64,000 bases of DNA from Aestuariibaculum suncheonense (GTDB lineage Bacteria; Bacteroidota; Bacteroidia; Flavobacteriales; Flavobacteriaceae), in contig NZ_JACVXC010000002.1 of NCBI RefSeq assembly GCF_014596935.1, forward strand, positions 220,627-284,626, written 5' to 3'. A model generated the notes under the pieces. That model was given only the letters and a program-made list of their open reading frames with translations, did no database searches and had not been told where the DNA came from. Made by a program: the position numbers and the translations under genes. Shown here in pieces: positions 42,073 to 51,245 of this stretch (position 1 is its first letter; each line of letters starts with the position of its first letter).

Positions 42073-42474
42073 ATGACCACAAGTAAAAGTCCATACTATA
42101 AAATGGTTAGGCACCATTTAAAATTAGACATTTGTGAATTGTTTATTTTTAAAAATTTCGTAATAGTAGAATTTAAAGAAGGAATATGCATTGGTTACCC
42201 TGATTTTTGGGAGGCGCAAGAATTAATTAAAAAATACTTTGGAAATCGTCAATTTGGCTTTATTACAAACAGAATTAATTCATACGCTATTGAAGTTACA
42301 GATGCTAGAATTTTTAATGAAACTTTTAAAAATTTAAAAGTGTTTGCTACTGTAACTTATAATGGAACAACAAGGAAAATAGCTGAATTAGAAAATCATT
42401 TTTTTAATATTAAAAGAACCTTTTTTACAAATTTAACAGATGCCATTATTTTTGTAAAGTATCACCTGGATTAA
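42073..42474 (+). CDS. Conserved hypothetical protein, SpoIIAA/STAS-like in outline
   Basis: This is a 133-residue soluble protein with no signal peptide or membrane segment. Alternating hydrophobic strands and helices (NFVIVEFKEGICI, FGFITNRINSYAIEV, FATVTYNGTTRKIAE) resemble the small STAS-like proteins of flavobacteria. I do not recognise a specific family with confidence. Codon use and AT content match the neighbours. It has its own 267-base leader after the divergent mnmE gene and no operon partners. Function unknown. Confidence 0.7.
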   Translation: MTTSKSPYYKMVRHHLKLDICELFIFKNFVIVEFKEGICIGYPDFWEAQELIKKYFGNRQFGFITNRINSYAIEVTDARIFNETFKNLKVFATVTYNGTTRKIAELENHFFNIKRTFFTNLTDAIIFVKYHLD

Positions 42475-42744
42475 ATAGTTCAAACCAAACTACTTAATAC
42501 CTGTCTAACTATTTTTTCTCTTTTTATCGTTTAATAAAGGATAAAAAAGATAGCATTGAAACCCCTATTAACTATAATGCGAACTTGGGTTATAAATACC
42601 AAGTAATTCCAACGATTACCTTAGCATTGGTTTAAAGGGTTCCAAAACTATGAGTTCATTAAAAGAACGTAAAAGCTTAAAAATTATTTATTCTAACCTA
42701 TTTTCAACTAATTAATCAATGAGTTTATGATATTGGAAAATATT

Positions 42745-43575
42745 TTAAACTAAATAAATGCCGTCTGGTTTAATCTCAATTTTCTTGTCTTTATATAAAG
42801 CACCTACTGCTTTTTTAAAGTTCTTTTTACTCATTTGAAGCAGGTCTTTAATATCTTCAGGATTCGATTTATCGGTTAAGTCTAAATAACCACCATTATC
42901 TTCTAACTCCTTTAAAATACGTTCGGCATTCGGCTCAATATTTCTATAGCCAATTTGCCCTAATGCGATATCTAATTTATTACCAGGACGAATCTTCTTA
43001 ACTATACCCTTTAACTTATCGCCTACACTTAATTCAGTAAAAATTTGATCGTTATAAATTAAACCTGTATGCTTTTTATTTACGATGACATTCATACCAA
43101 TTTCAGAAGGATGTGATACAATCAAATCGACTTCATCAAACTGTTTAACGGTTAGATCTTTATTACTTAAAAAACGGTTGGTTTTACTTGAAGCTACTAA
43201 GCGCTCTGTTTTTTCGTCCATATAACAATGTACCAAATACCACCCTTTCGGCTTCATTTTAAAGGCTTGTTCTTTAAACGGACAAAACAATTCTTTAACC
43301 AAGCCCCAGTCTAAAAAAGCTCCAAAATCGTTTACCTGACTGCATCGCAACAATGCGAATTCACCTAATTTAATATAAGGCATATCGGTAGTAGCTACCG
43401 CACGTTCTTCGTTGTCTAAATACACAAAAACATCTAGCTTATCCCAAATTTTAAAGGTTTCTGGAACATATCTATTTGGTAGTAAAACCTCGTTATTTTC
43501 TTCATCTACTAAATAAACACCATGATCGGTTTCGCGTAGAATTTCTAATGTATTAACTTGCCCTATATTTATCAT
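42745..43575 (-). CDS. CvfB-family S1-like RNA-binding protein
   Basis: This 276-residue cytoplasmic protein has tandem S1-like OB folds: MINIGQVNTLEILRETDHGVYL, then YIKLGEFALLRCSQVNDFGAFLDWG, and GDKLKGIVKKIRPGNKLDIALGQ. A short winged-helix-like C-terminus contains DLLQMSKKNFKKAVGALYKDKKIEI. This arrangement is that of the CvfB/YitL family, known in firmicutes as an RNA-binding regulator of virulence genes. Its role in Bacteroidota is not established. It stands alone, followed on the same strand only by intergenic DNA. Confidence 0.88.
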   Translation of the reverse strand: MINIGQVNTLEILRETDHGVYLVDEENNEVLLPNRYVPETFKIWDKLDVFVYLDNEERAVATTDMPYIKLGEFALLRCSQVNDFGAFLDWGLVKELFCPFKEQAFKMKPKGWYLVHCYMDEKTERLVASSKTNRFLSNKDLTVKQFDEVDLIVSHPSEIGMNVIVNKKHTGLIYNDQIFTELSVGDKLKGIVKKIRPGNKLDIALGQIGYRNIEPNAERILKELEDNGGYLDLTDKSNPEDIKDLLQMSKKNFKKAVGALYKDKKIEIKPDGIYLV

Positions 43576-43640
43576 ACTGCAAAGGTAATAATATTAGCAC
43601 GAGTTTTTTAATTGTTATCACAATAAATACAAGGCATAAA

Positions 43641-43673
43641 AAAAGCGTTGCTGTACAAAAAAACAACGCTTTT
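43641..43673 (-). terminator. Terminator after the DUF2853 gene
   Basis: A 10-bp perfect stem (43641-43650 with 43664-43673, aaaagcgttg) and a 13-base loop are followed on the minus strand by a T-run. It lies 20 bases after the DUF2853 stop. Confidence 0.8.
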
Positions 43674-43692
43674 CTATATAATTAAGTGTATT

Positions 43693-44031
43693 CTAATAAG
43701 CGGACTCTTTACCGAAGTGCTTAGTTAACAAATAATAAACTACAGCTCTGTATTTATTGCGGTTAGACTTACCGTATTGCTCCATTACCGCTTCAATACC
43801 AGCATCTAAAGCAGGGCCGTCTGCCAAACCTAACTTCTTTATTAAAAAATTATTTTTAACGGTGTCTAATTCTGATTGATCAGAACCTGAAACTGTTGCT
43901 GAATCGGCATTGTATATTGAAGGGCCACAACCAATAGTTACTTTAGTTAATAAATCCATATCTGCGTCAACACCACATTTTTCTTTTAAATCGGCAGCAT
44001 ATTTCGCAATAAGCTCATCTCTTTTACTCAT
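43693..44031 (-). CDS. DUF2853 family protein
   Basis: This small, acidic, soluble protein of 112 residues begins MSKRDELIAKYAADLKEKCG and ends YYLLTKHFGKESAY. The helical pattern and the segment CGPSIYNADSATVSGSDQSE match the DUF2853 family. It carries no signal or catalytic motif that I recognise. It has its own terminator and seems monocistronic. Function unknown. Confidence 0.8.
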   Translation of the reverse strand: MSKRDELIAKYAADLKEKCGVDADMDLLTKVTIGCGPSIYNADSATVSGSDQSELDTVKNNFLIKKLGLADGPALDAGIEAVMEQYGKSNRNKYRAVVYYLLTKHFGKESAY

Positions 44032-44172
44032 AATAATGTCTTTTATAAATTAATAAAATTAGTAGTTTTAAATATACTTAATTTTATGACACTGTAAAAG
44101 TGAAATAGTCACATATAACACAGATTTCACATACGTCAATTAACAAAACGCGAGGAAATCTATAAAATACCG

Positions 44173-45933
44173 TTACTTTAAAAATTCGAAATAGTTTAAA
44201 AGAATTTTGTCGTTCACCTGCTTAGGCGTAAAAACTTCCAACAATTTTGGTCTTTCACTTTTTTCGTAAAAGCCTTCTAAAGCATATTCTAAAGAGGTCT
44301 CTTCCTTAGCCGTTATATATTCGAAGCCATACATCTCACTTAAGTGTTTAGCTGTTAAATTATGATTGGTTTCAAAATAGGTATCGAAGTTTTCTGTATC
44401 CTTATGTCCTGGAAGAATTCTAAAAATACCACCTCCTGTATTATTGACTACAATAATTCTAAAATTAGCAGGGATATAGTTATTCCAAAGTGCGTTACTA
44501 TCGTAGAAGAAACTTAAATCACCAGTAATAAATGTCGTTTGCTTTTCGTTTGCAACGGCACAGCCAATCGCGGTAGATGTGCTGCCATCTATACCACTGG
44601 TGCCTCGATTGCAATACACTTCCAGTGTTTTATTTAAAGTAAACAACTGAGCATAGCGGATAGCCGAACTGTTTCCTATTTGCAATACTGTATGGTTAGG
44701 AATGGCTTGAAATAAAAAGTCAAACACCTTAAAATCGCTAAACGGAATCTGTTCTATATACTGCTGATGCTTTTCTAATCGATGCTTTCTCACCTTCATC
44801 CAATCTGAATGATAATGACTCTTTACATAATGCGTAAGTTTAGGTAAAAAGGTTTCAAAAAATTGATTTGGCGTGACTTCCAGATGATTACTCAAACAAA
44901 AAAAGGTGTCGTTTGCATCTTTTTTTCCTATGTGCCAATGCTCTCTGGGCTGGTATTTCCGTAAAAAGGCTTTAATTTTTTTAGAGACAATGAGTCCGCC
45001 AAACGTTACCAGAATATCAGGTTGCAAATCCTTTTCTTCTTCCTCTGTTAACGGTGCAATCATTTGATCGATACTTGGAAAAAAACTATCGTGGTTTAAA
45101 TTCGACGTCGTTTCTGTAAAAACAATAACGCTATCATCTTCAGCCAACTCATCAAGCCATTTTCTTTCTATTGCATTCGGCTGATTAACCCCTACCAACA
45201 CCATCTTTTTCGTGGCTGCATTCCAATCTTCCAAACACTCCTGCAAGGTATAGGTTTCAATTGTTTTTTGCTTAACAGAAAACTCCGTAACTTTAGGTGA
45301 TATGCTTAATTTATCTACCGTTTGGTATAAGGGTTCATCAAATGGAATATTAATATGAACTGGACCTTGTTTTATGATGGAATGATGTATTGCGGTTTGA
45401 ATTTCCTCTTCGTTATAAGACTGAATATCCTTTTGAAGCCCTAAAAAACGTTCTAATCGATCTTCAATATTTTTAAAAATCGGTAAATCTTCATTTCCCG
45501 GAAGGTTGTTTTCATCCTTTAAATCTAACTTCAAATTCGCAGAGTACAGAATATGATTATCAAAAACATTTTTCTGATTAATCGTTTGCCCATCCCCAAT
45601 ACCTATTAAATGCTTTGGTCGGTCTGCAGATAAAACCACTAAAGGAATATCGCTATAAAACGCTTCCGCTACAGCCGGATAATAATTCAGCAAAGCACTC
45701 CCCGAAGTACAAACTACTGCTGTAGGAGCTTTAACTTGTTGCGCAATACCTAATGCAAAAAATGCCGCACAACGCTCATCAACAATACTATAACATGTAA
45801 AATACGGATTGTTCGAAAAACCAAGTGTTAATGGTGCATTTCTACTGCCCGGAGATATTATAATATGTTGAATGCCTTTAGCCTTACACAGCTCTATAAC
45901 AGTTTGAGCAAGAGGGATATTTGGGTACATCAT
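44173..45933 (-). CDS. menD: MenD, SEPHCHC synthase of menaquinone synthesis
   Basis: This 586-residue thiamine-diphosphate enzyme joins isochorismate and 2-oxoglutarate. The N-terminal pyrimidine-binding domain has HIIISPGSRNAPLTLGF, DERCAAFFALGIAQ with the activating Glu region, and AVVCTSGSALLNYYPAVAEA. The central domain includes GPVHINIPFDEPLY. The C-terminal pyrophosphate domain has NRGTSGIDGSTSTAIGCA, GDLSFFYD and NNTGGGIFRILPG. It follows menF by 50 bases and ends the operon. Menaquinone is the main respiratory quinone of this group, so the enzyme is probably essential. Confidence 0.97.
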   Translation of the reverse strand: MMYPNIPLAQTVIELCKAKGIQHIIISPGSRNAPLTLGFSNNPYFTCYSIVDERCAAFFALGIAQQVKAPTAVVCTSGSALLNYYPAVAEAFYSDIPLVVLSADRPKHLIGIGDGQTINQKNVFDNHILYSANLKLDLKDENNLPGNEDLPIFKNIEDRLERFLGLQKDIQSYNEEEIQTAIHHSIIKQGPVHINIPFDEPLYQTVDKLSISPKVTEFSVKQKTIETYTLQECLEDWNAATKKMVLVGVNQPNAIERKWLDELAEDDSVIVFTETTSNLNHDSFFPSIDQMIAPLTEEEEKDLQPDILVTFGGLIVSKKIKAFLRKYQPREHWHIGKKDANDTFFCLSNHLEVTPNQFFETFLPKLTHYVKSHYHSDWMKVRKHRLEKHQQYIEQIPFSDFKVFDFLFQAIPNHTVLQIGNSSAIRYAQLFTLNKTLEVYCNRGTSGIDGSTSTAIGCAVANEKQTTFITGDLSFFYDSNALWNNYIPANFRIIVVNNTGGGIFRILPGHKDTENFDTYFETNHNLTAKHLSEMYGFEYITAKEETSLEYALEGFYEKSERPKLLEVFTPKQVNDKILLNYFEFLK

Positions 45934-45983
45934 AGCTTTTTAATGAATGTGTAAAAGTAATAATAGCGAAGCAAATACCCTAA

Positions 45984-47102
45984 TTAGAGTACATTTTTCA
46001 TCACCTTCGATTTCGATACGGTTTCCTCCCATTCGCTTTCGGAATGAGAATGTGCTGTTATTCCGCCACCAACATAGATGATTGCTGTATGATTCTTAAT
46101 TTGCATGCAACGTAAATTCACATACAATTGTGTACTTTTTTTAGGCATGGCATAGGCTCTGTTTTCTATATTTCTCGCCCCAGATCGCGGTTTTGCAACC
46201 GTTTCCATATTTAACTCTCCTAAAAAACCGGTGTAAAATTCTCGATTATAGTTTTCATGTTCTAAAATGAAATCTTTTGAAGCCTGCTTGGGCAACCCGC
46301 ATACCGCTGGTGTGGGATGTATTATGGAAATAACCTCTTTCAAAGATGAATTAGCTACCAATCGTGCGGATATTAAAGTGCGTAAATGCACCAGGTTTCC
46401 AGCCTTTACCGTTTCGGTTTCTGAAACTCTTAAGTAATCGACCGAAGGTTTAATACTATCTATTATAAAATCGGTTACAAACTGCTGTTCTTCTTTTTCC
46501 TTTTCTTGCCAGGTTACATCAAGTGTTCCATTGTATTCCTGCGTTCCTGCTAAAGACATGATAGAAAACTGCGGACCTTCAATTTTTATTAAAGTTTCCG
46601 GAGTTGCACCTAACCATAATCCGACTTTAGGATGATACAAGCAATACACAAAAGCTAACGAATAATGATTCAGAAGGTTTTTAAAAATCTCGATCGGATT
46701 GCTCCCTTTGACTTCAACTTCTTCCTGTCTCGACAATACCACTTTTTGAAATTCCGACGCTTGAATGGCTTTAACACCTTTATTAACCAGATTTATATGA
46801 AACGCTTTTTGTTCATTATTTACAACCGATAAGGGTTTTCCATGTAACTGAACAGGAATCACTTCGTAATCTGAACATACAATTCTTGAAGCTTGTTCTG
46901 AAGGTAACAAAACAGCATCCTGAGCATCATCAAAAGGCGCAAAAACAAAGCCCTTTTCGGTAAATTCTTTAGTAATATGTAAGCAGTCATCCTCTTGTAA
47001 AAGTGCAGAAATAGACGATTCACCCGGTTTCCTGTAAACTACAAAAGGTAACGTATTCTTGTATTGGGTTTCAATACAGGTAAAAAAATCAAATAAGGTC
47101 AT
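45984..47102 (-). CDS. menF: Isochorismate synthase MenF
   Basis: This 372-residue chorismate-binding enzyme converts chorismate to isochorismate. Recognisable blocks include FQKVVLSRQEEVEV, LWLGATPETLIKIEG, SIMSLAGTQEYNG and HPTPAVCGLPKQASKDFI. The last contains the His-Pro-Thr-Pro core of MenF/EntC proteins. The C-terminal VNLRCMQIKNHTAIIYVGGGITAHS completes the active site. It is somewhat shorter than enterobacterial MenF (about 430), as usual in flavobacteria. It lies 3 bases after the thioesterase and before menD, confirming a menaquinone rather than a siderophore role. Confidence 0.95.
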   Translation of the reverse strand: MTLFDFFTCIETQYKNTLPFVVYRKPGESSISALLQEDDCLHITKEFTEKGFVFAPFDDAQDAVLLPSEQASRIVCSDYEVIPVQLHGKPLSVVNNEQKAFHINLVNKGVKAIQASEFQKVVLSRQEEVEVKGSNPIEIFKNLLNHYSLAFVYCLYHPKVGLWLGATPETLIKIEGPQFSIMSLAGTQEYNGTLDVTWQEKEKEEQQFVTDFIIDSIKPSVDYLRVSETETVKAGNLVHLRTLISARLVANSSLKEVISIIHPTPAVCGLPKQASKDFILEHENYNREFYTGFLGELNMETVAKPRSGARNIENRAYAMPKKSTQLYVNLRCMQIKNHTAIIYVGGGITAHSHSESEWEETVSKSKVMKNVL

Positions 47103-47105
47103 TAA

Positions 47106-47531
47106 CTATCGTTGTTTTGGTAACGAAATGGTAGACAATTTACAAACCGAAATCAGGTTATTCGCTTCATCGGTTACCTTGATATCTAAAAGCTGTGTGG
47201 TTCTTCCTTTATGAACAAATGTTGCTTTTGCATAAACAAAGCCTTCTCGAATACTCTTAACATGATTTGCCGAAATTTCTATACCTCGAACAAAAAACTG
47301 TTCGGTATCTATAAAAATATGCGATGCAAAACTCCCTACGCTTTCAGCTAAAGCTGCTGTTGCTCCACCATGCAACACGCCATCTGGCTGATGTACTCTG
47401 GAGTTTACTGGCATACGTGCTACTAAAAAATCATCGCCATAATCAATCACTTCGATTTCCAGAGTTTCCATTAAAGTATTTTTACACATGGCATTGGCTT
47501 GAGCCAGCACTTTTTCTTTAGATAATGGCAT
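47106..47531 (-). CDS. Hotdog-fold acyl-CoA thioesterase, probable DHNA-CoA hydrolase (MenI-like)
   Basis: This 141-residue hotdog protein has the central helix HGGATAALAESVGSFAS, with the usual catalytic Glu, preceded by RVHQPDGVLHGG. The strands GIEISANHVKSIREGFVYAKATFVHKGRTTQLLDIKV are typical of PaaI/MenI-type thioesterases. Its position as first gene of the menF-menD operon (3-base gap) suggests it releases 1,4-dihydroxy-2-naphthoate from its CoA ester. A general phenylacetyl-CoA-type thioesterase cannot be excluded by sequence. Confidence 0.85.
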   Translation of the reverse strand: MPLSKEKVLAQANAMCKNTLMETLEIEVIDYGDDFLVARMPVNSRVHQPDGVLHGGATAALAESVGSFASHIFIDTEQFFVRGIEISANHVKSIREGFVYAKATFVHKGRTTQLLDIKVTDEANNLISVCKLSTISLPKQR

Positions 47532-47631
47532 TTATATTGTATTTTTATTAGCGCAGGTAAAAATACAAAATGCCTAAGGAAAGCTATTAAAAATTAACCT
47601 TTAATTAAAAAATTCAAGGCTAAGAAGAATT

Positions 47632-48189
47632 ATGAAAGCACCTACTTTGGAAAACCACCGGGTAAAGCTTAGTTTACTCGATTTAAGTAATTACAAACAC
47701 CTTATTGAAATTGCGCAGCAACCTAACCTTGTTAAATATTCTCCTAGTAAAATTGACACCCCTGAAGATTTAAAAGACTATGTAAAAACAGCTGTAGATG
47801 CCTATTACCATAAAACCGCATTACCATTTATTATTTTCGACAAACAAGACAACTCTTATGCAGGAAGTACCCGTTTCGGACTAATAAACTGGCAAAATAA
47901 ACTGTTACACATTGGCTGAACGTGGATTGGAAATGAATTTCAAGGAAGCGGACTCAATACACATATGAAATTTTTAATGCTGGAATATGCTTTTGAAACT
48001 TTGAATTTTGATAAGGTCTGTTTTACAATTGATGAACGCAACATAAAATCCAGAAAAGCTGTAGAAAAATTAGGAGCGACATTAGCAGGTATTTTACGAA
48101 AAGATGTTTTAATGCTCGACGGGTTTAAACGCAGTTCTTACTATTACGGTATTTTAAAAGAAGAATGGCCTGAAATAAATCAGCTATAA
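47632..48189 (+). pseudogene. GNAT acetyltransferase interrupted by one in-frame stop
   Basis: Two open segments in the same frame (47632-47919 and 47965-48189) together form a RimJ/RimL-type GNAT N-acetyltransferase of about 185 codons. Translation reads KLLHIG, then TGA at 47917-47919, then TWIGNEFQGSGLNTHMKFL, so the family reads on without any shift. The stop falls in the conserved strand before the acetyl-CoA-binding segment. TGG (Trp) or TCA (Ser) would each need one base change. The rest looks intact, including ERNIKSRKAVEKLGATLAG. I infer a recent nonsense mutation or a sequencing error. Downstream restart at 47965 would lack the N-terminal half. The 3' end overlaps the convergent Pr6Pr gene by 10 bases. 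Confidence 0.8.
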
Positions 48190-48788
48190 TGGCCCAACTT
48201 TAAACGCTGCCCTAAACCAATAAACATAGAGAACAACATTAAAAACAGCAAACACATTAAAAAACTGTTAATTAAGGTTTGTTGCCAACCAATTTCCAAA
48301 ACATTGATGAATGGATACGGGTAAAATCCTGAAAAAGTTCCTCGTATTAAAATATAAACTAAATACACCAAAGGATAAATTAACCACTTAGGAATTAATA
48401 GCCACATTACATGCTTGGCGCCATCATACAATAACCAATACAATACAGTTAAAACAGGTATGATACTATGCAATAACTCATCAATAACAATCTGGAAGCC
48501 TTCTGGAGACCAAACCGGTCGTAATAACACCTGATATACGACACAAACTACAGTTATATACACAGCAATCGGCGTTAACCACGTGTGATAATCTACTTTT
48601 TCTACTTTTAAGGTCTTCGCTGTAAAAAAAAGTGCAACCATAGTGTTTGTTAAAATAGTAAAATAACTAAAAAACCGAACAATAGTTTCAGCTGAAGACA
48701 TTGTCTTGTTCATCAGCATCAAAACAAATTGCATGATTACTGCAAACCAGGCTAATATAGCAATACTGCAAGCCAACCGTGTTTTCAT
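48180..48788 (-). CDS. Pr6Pr-family integral membrane protein
   Basis: This 202-residue protein has about six hydrophobic helices, near 5-27, 38-58, 73-90, 105-122, 130-147 and 170-194. The pattern FFSYFTILTNTMVALFFTAK after the first helix, the HSIIPVLTVLYWLLYDG segment and the GFYPYPFINV motif are typical of the Pr6Pr family of six-helix membrane proteins. Its biological role is not known to me. Its 3' end overlaps the GNAT pseudogene tail on the other strand. It lies 19 bases downstream of the lipoprotein gene and may share its transcript. Confidence 0.78.
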   Translation of the reverse strand: MKTRLACSIAILAWFAVIMQFVLMLMNKTMSSAETIVRFFSYFTILTNTMVALFFTAKTLKVEKVDYHTWLTPIAVYITVVCVVYQVLLRPVWSPEGFQIVIDELLHSIIPVLTVLYWLLYDGAKHVMWLLIPKWLIYPLVYLVYILIRGTFSGFYPYPFINVLEIGWQQTLINSFLMCLLFLMLFSMFIGLGQRLKLGHYS

Positions 48789-48807
48789 AATAGATTAAAA
48801 ATAAATG

Positions 48808-49614
48808 TTATTTACAATCTGTTTTTACCATTGGGGTTTTAGAAGTAAATTCAATACTATCTCTAAATTTAAAAGCTGTTCCTGTTTCATCTAAAGCACC
48901 AAAACCTTCAATTAAAGTGTCTTGCTTGACTAAAAAAGCAACCTCACGAACACTTTCTATGCCTTCAGAAATAAATGAAAAAGTTCCCAATAGTTTATCG
49001 CGATATAACCGTCCTCTAAAGTTTCCTATGTTTTCATCTTTTTCATGGTAACTATACTTTAAACGCCCATAAACCTCATGACTCACATCGGTTACCTGAA
49101 ACAACAAAGCATTACCATTATTGTTATAAGCATAGCAACCTGTTTCTAAATGTGTCGTGTAGTAACCACAGCCCTCAAGTTTATGCATATTTTCTTCTCC
49201 TGTGTACTTATAATCTATTGTTACCGAATAAGGAAATACCTCTCCAGACATGGCATTTGTACAGTTATTTTTAGAAATCTGAACTGTTAAAACCACGGCT
49301 TCTGTGACTACCCGATAACGCTTTAGATTAGCATCCATGGCACGAACCGGCTCCACATGAGGCGTAATGATGGTATCGCTCATCGTTTTTAATTCTATTT
49401 TGTTGTCTGCGATATCCATTCCCCAAAATGGTTCGGTTCCTGAGGCTTTAAAATATGTTCCTAGCAATACTTCTGAAGACGGTATTTCTGCAGTCTCTAT
49501 ATCCAAATTTTCACCAGATTCAGCTTCTACAACTTCTGAAGTTTTAGCATTCTGATTTTTACAAGCAATAAAAAATACACTAATCAACGCTATGGAAAAT
49601 ATTAGCCCACGCAT
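48808..49614 (-). CDS. Putative envelope lipoprotein (COG3650-like)
   Basis: This 268-residue lipoprotein has a lipobox at FFIAC (Cys18). After an acidic linker, the sequence YFKASGTEPFWGMDIADNKIELKT resembles the conserved start of COG3650-type proteins, which often accompany META-domain proteins. The second half, with CGYYTTHLETGCYAYNNNG and GRLYRDKLLGTFSFISEG, looks like another beta-rich domain. Function unknown. It follows the META-domain lipoprotein gene by 3 bases, so the two probably form an operon. Confidence 0.75.
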   Translation of the reverse strand: MRGLIFSIALISVFFIACKNQNAKTSEVVEAESGENLDIETAEIPSSEVLLGTYFKASGTEPFWGMDIADNKIELKTMSDTIITPHVEPVRAMDANLKRYRVVTEAVVLTVQISKNNCTNAMSGEVFPYSVTIDYKYTGEENMHKLEGCGYYTTHLETGCYAYNNNGNALLFQVTDVSHEVYGRLKYSYHEKDENIGNFRGRLYRDKLLGTFSFISEGIESVREVAFLVKQDTLIEGFGALDETGTAFKFRDSIEFTSKTPMVKTDCK

Positions 49615-49617
49615 AAC

Positions 49618-50040
49618 TTATGGTGTTACTTTTTTAAAACGCATCATAGAAAGATTACCCATCATTAAGTTCAATTTTCCATCGGCATCGAAACTATAGG
49701 CATCAATTTTTTTCATCGTTTTTAAAAATACAGCTTCACCTCCACCCTCACAAAACATTAAAGTGGTTGGCCCTGGTTCTCCAAACGACATTTTAAGACC
49801 TTCTAAAGTATACCCTGCCGAATACCCGTTACAACCATTGTTCCCAAAAACCTTTCCTTCATCTTTGTTAAATGTTATGTGCGGTTTTTTATTTGGATAA
49901 AGGGCTTCAAAAGCTATTCGAGGTCCGGTAACGTATTCCAATTCCCATTGGGTGTTGAACAAAGCCTCAGACGTTGACTGTGTGGTTTTGCAAGAAAACA
50001 TGAATAAAAGACAAGCAAAACAAAGTGAAAGGTGTTTCAT
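49618..50040 (-). CDS. META-domain lipoprotein (HslJ-like)
   Basis: This 140-residue lipoprotein has a lipobox at FMFSC (Cys17). The META fold is recognised by FNTQWELEYVTG, HITFNKDEGKVFGNNGCNGYSAGY and a later MSFGEPGPTTLMFC, with the conserved GxxGCN core. META-domain proteins such as HslJ are linked to heat or novobiocin tolerance in E. coli, but the molecular role is unknown. It is followed after 3 bases by the COG3650-like lipoprotein gene. Confidence 0.85.
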   Translation of the reverse strand: MKHLSLCFACLLFMFSCKTTQSTSEALFNTQWELEYVTGPRIAFEALYPNKKPHITFNKDEGKVFGNNGCNGYSAGYTLEGLKMSFGEPGPTTLMFCEGGGEAVFLKTMKKIDAYSFDADGKLNLMMGNLSMMRFKKVTP

Positions 50041-50137
50041 GAGAAGTTATTTTAAGTACGTTCCTTACGAAGTTAATATATTAAAATCTGAAAATCAAAC
50101 GCTTTAACGTATCTCGGAGCCTTTTTACAAAAAAATA

Positions 50138-50169
50138 CGGTGCATCCGAAAAGCTATTCAAATGCACCG
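50138..50169 (-). terminator. Terminator after the aldo/keto reductase gene
   Basis: An 8-bp GC-containing stem (cggtgcat, 50138-50145, with atgcaccg, 50162-50169) lies 28 bases past the aldo/keto reductase stop on the minus strand. It is followed there by a run of Ts. Confidence 0.7.
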
Positions 50170-50197
50170 AAATTTTTAAAATATAACTTCTGAAATT

Positions 50198-51199
50198 TTA
50201 ATACCCACCACGAATATGTTCATGTACTTTTTCCTTATACAATTGCGTTAAGGCCTGATGCACTTCTGGAGGTAATGCTTTAATATCTGAAACCGCTGCA
50301 TTACCAAAAACCTGCTGTTTAGAACTTGCCCCAGGTATAATGGTACTAACAGCCTCGTGATCTAAAATCCAACGTAAGGCTAATTGCACCATAGTTAAAT
50401 CATCTGGTAGGATATTGTTTTTAATAGCGTCAATAAACTCCAGTCCTTTCTCAAAAGGCAAGCCAGCAAAGGTTTCACCAACGTTAAATGCTTGTCCGTC
50501 ACGGTTAAAATTTCTGTGATCATCTTCAGCAAAATTGGTAGTTGTACTAAATTTACCCGTAAGCAAACCACTTGCCAAAGGTAATCGAACAATAATGCCA
50601 ACACCTTTATCCTGAGCTTGTGGTAATAATTCGTTCACTAATTTCTGACGGAAAATATTGAAAATCACCTGAAGCGATAACAAACCATCCTGCTCTAAAC
50701 AGATTAAGCCTTCTTCAACCGTTTCTACGCTGGCACCAAAATGTTTAATTAATCCTTCCTGCTGTAAATCTCGCAACCAGCCAAAAACTTCTCCATCTTT
50801 CAAATACTGAGTTGGTATACAGTGTAATTGTAAAAGATCTAAACTATCAACACCTAATCGATCTAACGAACCTTCTACCGTTTGACGTAAAATATCTTTG
50901 GTATATTTGTCAGGATAAGCATTCCCGGCACGTCCAAATTTAGTAGCAACTCGAACAGGAGTTTCACAAGTTTTTAAAAACTCCCCAATTAAAGCTTCGC
51001 TCTTTCCGTTACCGTATACATCCGCAGTATCGAAAAAGGTAATACCATTGTTTACTGCTTCTTCTAAAATTTCAAATGCCTTTTCTTTTGACAAATCTTG
51101 TCCCCAATCGGCTCCCAATTGCCAACATCCCAGTCCGACTTCACTAACCTGAAAACCGTTTCGTCCTAAATTTCTATGTTTCATTTTATTTTCTTTCAT
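50198..51199 (-). CDS. Aldo/keto reductase
   Basis: This 333-residue cytoplasmic NADPH-dependent oxidoreductase of the TIM-barrel aldo/keto reductase family begins with VGLGCWQLGADWG. The catalytic set is visible: Asp and Tyr in FFDTADVYGNGKSE, Lys in VATKFG, and His in DLLQLHCIP. The cofactor-loop sequence STIIPGASSKQQV is near the C-terminus. The start could be the second methionine (MKHRNLG, at 51184), which begins at the usual position for the family. The physiological substrate is unknown. It lies 47 bases downstream of the nitronate monooxygenase-like gene. Confidence 0.93.
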   Translation of the reverse strand: MKENKMKHRNLGRNGFQVSEVGLGCWQLGADWGQDLSKEKAFEILEEAVNNGITFFDTADVYGNGKSEALIGEFLKTCETPVRVATKFGRAGNAYPDKYTKDILRQTVEGSLDRLGVDSLDLLQLHCIPTQYLKDGEVFGWLRDLQQEGLIKHFGASVETVEEGLICLEQDGLLSLQVIFNIFRQKLVNELLPQAQDKGVGIIVRLPLASGLLTGKFSTTTNFAEDDHRNFNRDGQAFNVGETFAGLPFEKGLEFIDAIKNNILPDDLTMVQLALRWILDHEAVSTIIPGASSKQQVFGNAAVSDIKALPPEVHQALTQLYKEKVHEHIRGGY

Positions 51200-51245
51200 C
51201 GTTTAAACAAACATAGTTAAAATAATTCATTAGGAAATAAGAAGG

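Noticed and set aside
47917..47919. Recoding of TGA as tryptophan in the GNAT gene
   Set aside because: Flavobacteria use TGA as stop, and I saw no sign of reassignment elsewhere in the window. Recoding is less likely than a mutation.
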